Assembly: GCA_027619675.1 (NCBI GenBank)
Contig: JAQCHG010000073.1
Span: 1-7,303, forward strand
Source of the DNA: Cyanobacteriota bacterium
Lineage (GTDB): Bacteria > Cyanobacteriota > Cyanobacteriia > Phormidesmidales > Phormidesmidaceae
Length of the DNA stretch: 7,303 nt
Reading direction: 5' to 3'
Shown here one piece after another: positions 1 through 5,821 of this stretch; the stretch's first letter is position 1, and every line of letters begins with the position of its first letter. Both the position numbers and the translations under genes were made by a program. The notes beneath the pieces are model-generated. The model worked only from the letters and a program-made list of their open reading frames with translations, made no database searches and was not told the DNA's origin.

Positions 1-45
1 CCTTCTGGCTCCCTATCTCCCATGCTCCCCAGCTCCCCCACCCAA
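1..45. repeat. Degenerate GGGGAGC-type short repeat at left edge
   Basis: Read on the minus strand, this stretch is four or so imperfect units of the form GGGGAGCT, GGGAGCAT, GGGAGAT and AGGGAGCC. Cyanobacterial intergenic regions often carry low-complexity arrays of this kind (short tandem repeats with 7-base-like units). It lies directly downstream of era. There is no clear hairpin or T-tract, so I do not call it a terminator. The array may continue beyond the window. Confidence 0.45.
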
Positions 46-77
46 GGAAACGGTTGGCAAACTTACGCCACGCTGGA

Positions 78-1022
78 CTAGCCCCCGCCATCGCGCTGGT
101 AGCCCAATTCCGCCAGACGGGTGCGGGACTGCCGCCACTTGGGCTGCACCTTAACGAATAGCTCCAGATACACCTTGCCGGTGATCAGCTTCTGCATTTG
201 TAAGCGGGCAGAACTGCCGATCGCCTTCAGCATCGCCCCCCGCTTGCCAATCACAATCCCCTTTTGGGAATCCCGTTCGACGTGAATAGTGGCCAACACA
301 CGGGTGATGGTGGGGGACTCTTCGACCCGATCAATGGCGATCGCCACCGAGTGGGGCACCTCTTCCCGCGTGTGGTGGAGAATTTGCTCGCGAATTAATT
401 CCCCCATGATGAAGCGCTCCGGCTGGTCCGTCACCAAGTCAGGGGGATAGTAATACGGCCCCGGTTCCAGCACTGAGATCAACTGCTGTTGCAGATCCGG
501 CAGCCCCGACTCCGTCACCGCCGAAAATTGGCACAGGGGCCAGTTGCCTCGGGTGGCAAAGGCGGCGTAGGAATCGGCGATCGCAGCCACATTTTCCAGC
601 GGGCACAGATCCATCTTGTTCATGCCCAAGAACACCGGGGTCTTCGCCGACATCAGCAAATCGGCAATGAACAGATCCCCCCGCCCCGCCGGGGTTGATC
701 CATCCACCACAAACAACACCACGTCCACCGCCGCGATCGCCGTGCGGGCATTGTGAACCAACACCTTGCCCAACTCATGGTGGGGTTTATGGATACCGGG
801 GGTATCGACAAAAATAATCTGGGCCTGATCCGTGGTCAAAATCCCCCGCAGACGGTTGCGGGTGGTCTGGGCCACGGGGGACGTAATGGCCACCTTCTGG
901 CCAATTAACTGATTCATCAACGTGGACTTGCCCACATTGGGCCGCCCCACGATCGCCACAAATCCCGACCGAAATCCCGGTGGGGGCGTCGGCATCGACG
1001 ACAGAGCCAGGGTATCCACCAT
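78..1022 (-). CDS. era: GTPase Era, ribosome assembly factor
   Basis: Era is a GTPase that binds the 3' end of 16S rRNA and helps assemble the small ribosomal subunit at the membrane or in the cytoplasm. From the chosen ATG the product is 314 residues, a normal Era length. The G domain is complete: G1 GRPNVGKST at 26-34, a TTRNRLRG switch-I region at 53-60, G3 DTPG at 73-76, G4 NKMD at 135-138 and a G5-like FSAVTESG at 166-173. The C-terminal KH RNA-binding domain carries GIVIGKRG at 255-262. The frame can be extended upstream to a TTG at 1058, but that overlaps yjbQ. The ATG at 1022 is preferred because GGGAGGA lies 11 bases before it. A third possible start, Met10, is less likely. It is the second gene after the YjbQ-family gene, with a 25-base gap, so the two are probably cotranscribed. 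Confidence 0.97.
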   Translation of the reverse strand: MVDTLALSSMPTPPPGFRSGFVAIVGRPNVGKSTLMNQLIGQKVAITSPVAQTTRNRLRGILTTDQAQIIFVDTPGIHKPHHELGKVLVHNARTAIAAVDVVLFVVDGSTPAGRGDLFIADLLMSAKTPVFLGMNKMDLCPLENVAAIADSYAAFATRGNWPLCQFSAVTESGLPDLQQQLISVLEPGPYYYPPDLVTDQPERFIMGELIREQILHHTREEVPHSVAIAIDRVEESPTITRVLATIHVERDSQKGIVIGKRGAMLKAIGSSARLQMQKLITGKVYLELFVKVQPKWRQSRTRLAELGYQRDGGG

Positions 1023-1033
1023 AATCGCGCCAG

Positions 1034-1040
1034 TCCTCCC
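1034..1040 (-). promoter_or_regulatory. Ribosome binding site of era
   Basis: On the minus strand GGGAGGA lies between the yjbQ stop codon and the era ATG, 11 bases before that ATG. It supports the ATG at 1022 over the upstream in-frame TTG at 1058, which would place the start inside yjbQ. Confidence 0.6.
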
Positions 1041-1047
1041 AGGTGGA

Positions 1048-1482
1048 TTAATTACCAAAAATATGAATCACTACTTCCCGGCGATGGCCCCGCTGGCGGT
1101 GCTCCCACAGGTAAATGCCCTGCCAGGTGCCCAAAGCCAAGCGCCCCTGCACGACGGGAATATTTTCAGAGGTGTGGGTCAGCACCGATCGAATGTGGGC
1201 AGGCATATCATCCGGGCCTTCCGTGCTGTGGGCATAGGGATAATTTTCCGGCACCAGGCGGGCTAAGAAGTTTTCCAAATCCACCAGCACATCAGGATCC
1301 GCATTTTCTTGAATGATCAGGCTGGCGGAGGTGTGGCGCACAAAGACCGTACAGAGCCCGGTCACGATGCCCGAGGTACTGACCGCCGCTTGCACAGCGT
1401 GAGTAAACCGCAGTAGGGATTTCCCCCGCGTGTCTAGGTCGAGCACCGTTTGGTAATGGCGGGTGGCGGTAGTGGCGGTCAT
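1048..1482 (-). CDS. YjbQ/UPF0047 family protein (secondary thiamine-phosphate synthase-like)
   Basis: This 144-residue protein is a full-length member of the YjbQ (UPF0047, DUF... PF01894-type) family of small soluble beta-rich proteins. The family is annotated as secondary thiamine-phosphate synthase because some members partly replace ThiE. Its main physiological role is not settled. Conserved signatures are all present: HTSAS at 50-54, ENADPDV at 59-65, the EGPDDMPAH segment at 88-96, LGTWQG at 117-122 and EHR at 127-129. The His and Glu residues in these blocks are the ones expected to line the family's putative metal or active site. The start is an ATG with only a weak purine-rich sequence (TAGGG) before it. 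It is the first gene of a likely two-gene unit with era, and lies divergent to the pentapeptide gene. Confidence 0.93.
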   Translation of the reverse strand: MTATTATRHYQTVLDLDTRGKSLLRFTHAVQAAVSTSGIVTGLCTVFVRHTSASLIIQENADPDVLVDLENFLARLVPENYPYAHSTEGPDDMPAHIRSVLTHTSENIPVVQGRLALGTWQGIYLWEHRQRGHRREVVIHIFGN

Positions 1483-1794
1483 AGTAACGCCCTAGAGAAA
1501 CAGCAGCAGCCCTACCACCCAGAGTGAGGGCCTAGGGAGACGACGGGGCATTCTGGATCTGGTCACAACGGCAACCGACGCAGGCTCCATCGGTGAAGAT
1601 ACCGGGGCATTGTCTGGGAAGACCAGTTGGCCATCGTTGGGCGATCGCCGATTCCCCGTCCCTGTCCCCTTTCAGCATAGGCCAAGGTCCCTAACCCCAG
1701 GGCAGACAGCTCCTAATTCCCCGATCCGGAAGGCAAATAGTATTCTTAACACAATGCAGGTGACAAACTTTACCTTAGATAACTAGACAAGGCC
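1483..1794. other. Divergent intergenic region between yjbQ-type gene and pentapeptide gene
   Basis: These 312 bases hold no convincing ORF. They should contain the promoters for both divergent genes. A HIP1 site lies at 1641-1648. On the plus strand TATTCT at 1741-1746 is a partial match to a -10 box, and GTGACA at 1760-1765 resembles a -35 box, but neither has a properly spaced partner. A partial direct repeat, GGGGCATT, occurs near 1545 and again near 1605. I see no riboswitch, tRNA or terminator here. Confidence 0.5.
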
Positions 1795-2844
1795 ATGTTA
1801 AACGCACCACCACAGGTCTTGTTGCAACACGGGGTTGACGCTTGGAATCAATGGCGTCAGCAGACTTCCACACCTGCCATCTCCCAATCTGCCCAATCTC
1901 CTCCCCGCATCAATCTGCGGGAAGCGCGGCTGCGGCAAGCTCAACTCCCCGCCATCGACCTTTCCGCCGTGGACTGCTGCATGGCGGATTTGCGCTACGC
2001 CGATCTGCGCCACAGCAACCTCCGGGAAGCCCTGCTCTACACCGCTGATCTCAGCTACGCCAACCTGCAAGGGGCGGTGCTCACCGGGGCAGACCTGCGG
2101 GAAGCCCTGCTGCACGATGCCGATTTAGTCGGGGCCACCCTCAATGCCGCCGTCCTCACCAACGCAGACCTCACCCGCACCAAACTCCGGGAAGTCAACC
2201 TACTGCAAGCAGATCTGCGGCAGGCCAGCATGAACCAAACCGATGCCTGCATGGCGCAATTTCGCGAAGCCAACCTATCCGGGGCAGACCTCCGGGGGGC
2301 ACTCCTGTACACCACGGATCTCAGCAAGGCCCAAATGAAAGGCACCGTCCTTAACCAGGCGGACTTGCGGGAGGCAACCCTAGCCATGGCCAACCTCCAA
2401 GATGCCGTCCTCCATGAAGCCAACCTTACCGCCGTCGTCGGCAGCGTCACCAATCTGATTGGCACCGCTTTCCACAAAGCCACCCTAGATATTGCCAACT
2501 TCAGCCTGGCCAATCTCTGCATGGCCAACTTGAGTTCAGCCCGCCTGCGGGGGACCATTTTGATCGGGGCGAACTTAATTGGGGCAAATCTGCACCGGGC
2601 CAAACTACAAGGGGCAAATTTAGAAACCGCCGATCTGCGGGAAGCCATCCTGCGGCAGGCGGACCTAAGGCAGACCAACTTGCGCTACACCAACCTCCGC
2701 ATGGCCCATCTAGCGGAAGCCGACCTGCGGGGGGCTGACCTACGGGGAGCCGATCTTACCCACGCCAATCTTTGGGGAACCCAGCTAGAAGGGGCGTGCC
2801 TCGTTGATGCCACCATGCCCAACGGCTCCATTCACAACCCTTAG
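1795..2844 (+). CDS. Long pentapeptide-repeat protein with three 90-residue modules
   Basis: The product is 349 residues. Residues about 1-36 are non-repetitive and include HGVDAWNQWR at 12-21, a leader segment common before pentapeptide domains in cyanobacteria. About 60 consecutive A(D/N)LXX-type pentapeptides follow from about residue 37 to 341, then a short tail, PNGSIHNP. Such repeats fold into a right-handed quadrilateral beta-helix. Functions in the family are varied (DNA mimicry in Qnr/MfpA proteins, scaffolding, membrane-linked roles), and none can be assigned here. No signal peptide or transmembrane segment is visible, so it is probably cytoplasmic. The register is kept throughout except for one weak coil, TAVVG at 212-216, where Gly replaces the inward Leu/Phe. 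A 90-residue superperiod is visible (separate entries). The ATG follows a weak AAGG only two bases away. The 2055-2678 minus-strand open frame is a shadow of this repeat. Confidence 0.93.
   Translation: MLNAPPQVLLQHGVDAWNQWRQQTSTPAISQSAQSPPRINLREARLRQAQLPAIDLSAVDCCMADLRYADLRHSNLREALLYTADLSYANLQGAVLTGADLREALLHDADLVGATLNAAVLTNADLTRTKLREVNLLQADLRQASMNQTDACMAQFREANLSGADLRGALLYTTDLSKAQMKGTVLNQADLREATLAMANLQDAVLHEANLTAVVGSVTNLIGTAFHKATLDIANFSLANLCMANLSSARLRGTILIGANLIGANLHRAKLQGANLETADLREAILRQADLRQTNLRYTNLRMAHLAEADLRGADLRGADLTHANLWGTQLEGACLVDATMPNGSIHNP
1978..2247 (+). repeat. Pentapeptide super-repeat, copy 1 (residues 62-151)
   Basis: First of three 270-base modules, each of 18 pentapeptides. It starts with Cys62-Met-Ala and carries LREALLYTADLS at 76-87 and ADLREALL at 99-106. 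The same landmarks recur exactly 90 residues later. Confidence 0.7.
2248..2517 (+). repeat. Pentapeptide super-repeat, copy 2 (residues 152-241)
   Basis: Starts with Cys152-Met-Ala (the nine bases TGCATGGCG are identical to copy 1). It carries LRGALLYTTDLS at 166-177 and ADLREATL at 189-196. Over the 31 residues from Leu76/Leu166 I count 21 identities with copy 1 without gaps. The second half contains the irregular coil around Gly216. Confidence 0.7.
2518..2787 (+). repeat. Pentapeptide super-repeat, copy 3 (residues 242-331)
   Basis: Starts with Cys242-Met-Ala (TGCATGGCC). ADLREAIL at 279-286 lies exactly 90 residues after the copy 2 equivalent. The ALLYT landmark of copies 1 and 2 is replaced by TILIG, so this copy is more diverged. 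It ends shortly before the protein's C-terminus. Confidence 0.6.
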
Positions 2845-3610
2845 GGCCTCTCCAGTAGGGCATGTGGGTGAACACACCACGACCAAAGTCCTGCCGGGGA
2901 ACCACGGCCATGCCCACGCCAACCCAGCAGCGCGGAGCTTCAACCGTTGCGTTACCCAGCGTCTAGTTTTGGCTATCCCCAACCCTCTGTGACCCATCGC
3001 TCAGCGTGTTATGGCGGGGGTATCATCCCCTAAAAATTATTGAGTCGAGTTCATCCAAAACCGCTTCGTCCTTGTTCAGATCGAACTTCCCAGCAAAGTG
3101 AACCGAGGGCGATCGCAACTGAGACATATCCGCTACAGTTGTTCCCCACCAAACAGGGCAAGTCTTTTGAAAAGGGCAGAAATGGAGCCGTTAACCAAGG
3201 ACAACATGCTCAGACAATTCTTCCGTGGTTAAATTGCTTTTGCCAAAATCACGATAGCAAGCCATAGGGGAGCGGAGCCGTTGGCATTGCTGTTCCAGAG
3301 GGGCTAGGGGACATTCTGGGCAGTTTTGGCTTCGAATCCACCCAGCCAGGGTAGTCCCTGGGACGGTTACAGGCCAGGTCATACAGGTGAGAAGTGGTCT
3401 TTTGAATTGAAGCTGAAAATTCGCCTTGGATTCATCCCCCAAGCTCGAATGCGTTGGTGTATAAGGCAACACAAGCTTTTGTATATTTTTTTGGTTAAGC
3501 TGTGGGTGCAAGGTCATCGGTGGGCAGAGTCTGGACTAATTATCTGGGGCTGTTGCAAACCCGTGTGATTTTGACCATCTTGTTTGCATCTACTAAACAA
3601 CCGTAAACTT
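2845..3610. other. 766-base region without a convincing gene, lower GC
   Basis: No ORF here has a recognisable product. The longest, 108 codons on the minus strand (3191-3517) and 80 codons on the plus strand (3326-3568), read as random, cysteine- and tryptophan-rich sequence. One HIP1 site lies at 3109-3116. From about 3030 the composition drops (hand count 29/60 G+C for 3421-3480 and 27/60 for 3481-3540). A weak inverted repeat, GGGCATG/CATGCCC (2858-2864 and 2909-2915), follows the pentapeptide gene, and a short GGGG/CCCC hairpin at 3017-3030 precedes an AT-rich run. Both are only weak terminator candidates. Possible -10 boxes are TATAAG (3460-3465) and TATATT (3482-3487), without good -35 partners. 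TTGACC (3571-3576) with TAAACA (3594-3599) at 17-base spacing is the best promoter pair, but would leave a leader of only a few bases. Confidence 0.5.
3571..3599 (+). promoter_or_regulatory. Possible promoter of the halogenase-like gene
   Basis: TTGACC (five of six matches to TTGACA) is followed after 17 bases by TAAACA (three of six matches to TATAAT). The predicted start of transcription, near 3606, is only a few bases before the ATG at 3611, so the message would be nearly leaderless. This would fit the lack of a Shine-Dalgarno sequence, but the -10 match is poor. Confidence 0.2.
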
Positions 3611-5305
3611 ATGGATTCTCATTTTTCCGACCGCTTTGATGTGGCCGTAATTGGGGCTGGACCTCAAGGCTTATTGTTTGCCACTTGGCTGAAGCAAGAG
3701 CGTCCTGAACTGAAGGTGACTGTTTTAGATCGGGCGGCATCGCCGGGTCACAAAATTGGAGAAAGTACCCTCTCTGGGTTCTGCCGCGCCATGCGCTCTA
3801 CAGGAATCCGTCATGAAGTCTTGCAACGGTTGTTCTACACCAAAAATGGCTTGGGATTTTTCCATGCTGATACCCATGATTCACCGTTGCAAACTGCGCC
3901 TGAATACATCACGGAAACCTTTGATGAAACGTTTCAGGTGGAGCGACGGGTCTGCGATGGACTCTTAGTGGCCAATGCGGAACGGGCTGGGGTTGACATT
4001 CGGTGGCAGCATCAGGTCAAAGCTCAAGAGTCTACTTTCAAAGCGGGGGCTAACTATTTGAGTTGTCAGACCCCCACGGGCAGCCTCAAGATCACGGCGG
4101 ACCTAGTGGTGGATGCGTCTGGTCCCTCCAGTGTATTAGGTCGCCATTTTGGTGAATATGAAGAGTCCCAGGTGCCGTTTCAGACCAATGCCATCTGGGC
4201 TTACTTTAAGAATGTGAAGTGGCTGAAGGAGTACCAGGGTTGGCAAAATACGGCTGAGTTTCCTCGGGATGAATATACCCAGCACCTGTGCTTTAAGGAG
4301 GGGTGGGTTTGGTACATTCCGATTGTGTCTTGGCAAAAGTCAAAGGATGCCAATTTGCGGTCGATGCTGAGCTATTTGGCAGATCCAGACACACCGATGT
4401 TGAGTCGCGATCAGCTTTCCCAACAGTTCAATTGCCCCTATGAGCAAATTTGGAGCATTGGCATGGTGCTGCGCAGCGATCGCGATCGGGCGTTACCCGC
4501 AGGTCCAGCAGCCACCTTTGAGCATTACAAGCAAACCTACCCCAGCATTGCCAAACTGCTAGAAGGGGCTGAAATCCTCACGGATTACTATCCCAACCAC
4601 GACCCCTACGCCGTCCGTCGCAACTTCCGCCGCCACGCCCAAAATGTCACGGGGGATGGTTGGCTCCTGATTGGCGATGCCGCCTTCTTTATCGATCCCC
4701 TCCGCTCCCCTGGGCTCACAGGGGGCGTGGCCACCGCCTACTATGCCCTGCAAGCGGTGCTAGAGGCCCTGGACGCAGGGGATTTGTCTCGCCCCCGCTT
4801 TAAGCGCTATGAGGCCTACGTCTGGGATCTCTACGACATGTTGGAAGAACAGAACCAAATTGCCTACATGTCCCACAACCATCCCCAGGCCATCTCCTTG
4901 GTGCGGCGGTTTGGGGAGGTGAGTTCCCGCAGCCACTTTAACGGCATCTGCGACGAGCCCTACCAACTGGCGGATACGAACGTTTGGGGGCACCTGTGCC
5001 CCGAACATCGGCAGCGGCAGCGGCAAGTGTGGCAAATCATGCGGGAGGAAGAAGTGGAAGTGGGGCAGCGGCGGGCGATCGCCGATCAGTCTCCTCGGGA
5101 TTACGAGCGCATGATCTTTCGACTCCGGCAGGTGCTGGGGGCACATCTCGACCAACACCTACAACTCACCCCCTACATTGCCCACAATCCCAGCGAACAG
5201 GAGCCCGTTACCCTCGCGCCCCTCGCGCCTAAGCCCCAGTGGGTCCACCCGGCGAGAGCCACAACCGCCGTCCCTAGCGAGCCCTTTGCCCTAGCCAAGG
5301 TCTAG
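3611..5305 (+). CDS. FAD-dependent halogenase-like oxidoreductase
   Basis: The 564-residue product resembles the flavin-dependent halogenase/monooxygenase superfamily, whose members use FADH2, O2 and halide to halogenate aromatic or pyrrole substrates. Numbered from the ATG, the dinucleotide-binding GAGPQG is at 15-20, HKIGEST at 47-53, a candidate catalytic Lys78 in TKNGLGFF at 77-84, DASGPSSVLG at 168-177, the halogenase signature WVWYIP (WxWxIP) at 232-237, and the second FAD motif GDAAFFIDP at 355-363. After this motif the sequence reads LRSPGLTGG, whereas typical halogenases have a Phe-Ser-x-Gly-Val stretch, so the active-site entrance may differ. The last about 40 residues are Pro/Ala-rich. 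A TTG nine codons upstream (3584) is in frame, but the ATG fits better because it lies just before the conserved FAD domain; no clear Shine-Dalgarno is seen for either. No flavin reductase or carrier protein is adjacent. The first half is AT-richer than the second. A hydroxylase or reductase of the same fold remains possible. Confidence 0.85.
   Translation: MDSHFSDRFDVAVIGAGPQGLLFATWLKQERPELKVTVLDRAASPGHKIGESTLSGFCRAMRSTGIRHEVLQRLFYTKNGLGFFHADTHDSPLQTAPEYITETFDETFQVERRVCDGLLVANAERAGVDIRWQHQVKAQESTFKAGANYLSCQTPTGSLKITADLVVDASGPSSVLGRHFGEYEESQVPFQTNAIWAYFKNVKWLKEYQGWQNTAEFPRDEYTQHLCFKEGWVWYIPIVSWQKSKDANLRSMLSYLADPDTPMLSRDQLSQQFNCPYEQIWSIGMVLRSDRDRALPAGPAATFEHYKQTYPSIAKLLEGAEILTDYYPNHDPYAVRRNFRRHAQNVTGDGWLLIGDAAFFIDPLRSPGLTGGVATAYYALQAVLEALDAGDLSRPRFKRYEAYVWDLYDMLEEQNQIAYMSHNHPQAISLVRRFGEVSSRSHFNGICDEPYQLADTNVWGHLCPEHRQRQRQVWQIMREEEVEVGQRRAIADQSPRDYERMIFRLRQVLGAHLDQHLQLTPYIAHNPSEQEPVTLAPLAPKPQWVHPARATTAVPSEPFALAKV
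5211..5228 (+). repeat. 9-base tandem duplication in halogenase-like gene
   Basis: CCCTCGCGC occurs twice in direct succession (5211-5219 and 5220-5228), giving a Leu-Ala-Pro repeat in the Pro-rich C-terminal tail. It keeps the reading frame and looks like replication slippage in an unconstrained tail. Confidence 0.6.
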
Positions 5306-5312
5306 GGGTACC

Positions 5313-5361
5313 GCCCCCAGCCATGGCGCAGGGTTGATCCCCCCGTGCCATGGCTGGGGGC
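5313..5361. repeat. 15-bp perfect inverted repeat after halogenase-like gene
   Basis: GCCCCCAGCCATGGC (5313-5327) is exactly complementary to GCCATGGCTGGGGGC (5347-5361), with a 19-base loop. It starts eight bases after the halogenase stop codon. The hairpin is very stable and GC-rich, but neither side has a T-tract, so it is not a classical intrinsic terminator. It could stabilise the 3' end of the upstream message, attenuate readthrough into the SnoaL-like gene, or be a dispersed palindromic repeat. A smaller hairpin, GGGGG/CCCCC (5393-5397 and 5405-5409), follows. Confidence 0.75.
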
Positions 5362-5441
5362 ACGGCTGCCCACCGATGAGCGGGGTTAGGCCGGGGGTCC
5401 GATGCCCCCACTGTTGACGCACTTAACAGGATTGAACTCGG

Positions 5442-5804
5442 ATGACGCCGAATCAACTCGACGACTTTGTAGCAGGGTTTTTGCAAACCTGGAGCCGCCA
5501 TGATGTGGATGCCATCATGGCGCTGATGACAGAAGACTGTGAATTTGAACCGTCCGCTCGGGCTTGGGGCACCCATTATCAGGGCCAAGCCGAGGTCAGG
5601 GCAGCGGTGGAGGGTCTGTTTAAATCCGCCCCGGATATCCAATGGCGGGCGGTACGCTACTGGGCCACGGCAGACCAGGTTGTGATTGAGGTGCTGGCCA
5701 CGGGCACCAATGCCCAGGGGGAGCCCTTTGAGATTCCGGGCTGTGACTTGCTCACCCTGCGGGAGGGCAAGATCGCCTCTAAACGGGCCTATCGCAAGCT
5801 GTAA
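5442..5804 (+). CDS. SnoaL-like / NTF2-fold small protein
   Basis: This 120-residue protein has the pattern of the SnoaL-like branch of the NTF2 superfamily, small alpha+beta cone-fold proteins that include polyketide cyclases, epoxide hydrolases and ketosteroid isomerases, as well as non-enzymatic ligand binders. An N-terminal helix pair (LDDFVAGFLQTWSRHDVDAI, residues 6-25) is followed by MALMTEDCEFEP, the typical GTHYQGQAEVRAAV turn and helix near 43-56, then beta strands and a closing RAYRKL at the C-terminus. The reaction, if any, cannot be read from the sequence. AGGA ends 10 bases before the ATG and supports this start. The gene lies 136 bases downstream of the halogenase-like gene on the same strand, separated by a strong hairpin, so shared transcription is possible but unproven. 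It converges with the glycosyltransferase gene with a 17-base gap. Confidence 0.85.
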   Translation: MTPNQLDDFVAGFLQTWSRHDVDAIMALMTEDCEFEPSARAWGTHYQGQAEVRAAVEGLFKSAPDIQWRAVRYWATADQVVIEVLATGTNAQGEPFEIPGCDLLTLREGKIASKRAYRKL

Positions 5805-5821
5805 CCACCGTCACCCAGGGA

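Noticed and set aside
2055..2678. 207-codon minus-strand open frame inside the pentapeptide gene
   Set aside because: It is an antisense shadow caused by the 15-base periodicity of the pentapeptide codons. Its Arg/Ser/Ala-rich, low-complexity translation has no family features.
3325..3350. TTCGAATCC resembling a tRNA T-loop
   Set aside because: The residue before the loop cannot pair with the one after it, and no matching acceptor or anticodon arms lie upstream.
3191..3517. 108-codon minus-strand open frame in the gene-free region
   Set aside because: The translation shows no recognisable motif, has no ribosome binding site I can see, and overlaps equally unconvincing frames on the other strand.
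5414..5419. TTGACG as a -35 box for the SnoaL-like gene
   Set aside because: No acceptable -10 sequence occurs 16-18 bases downstream before the ATG.
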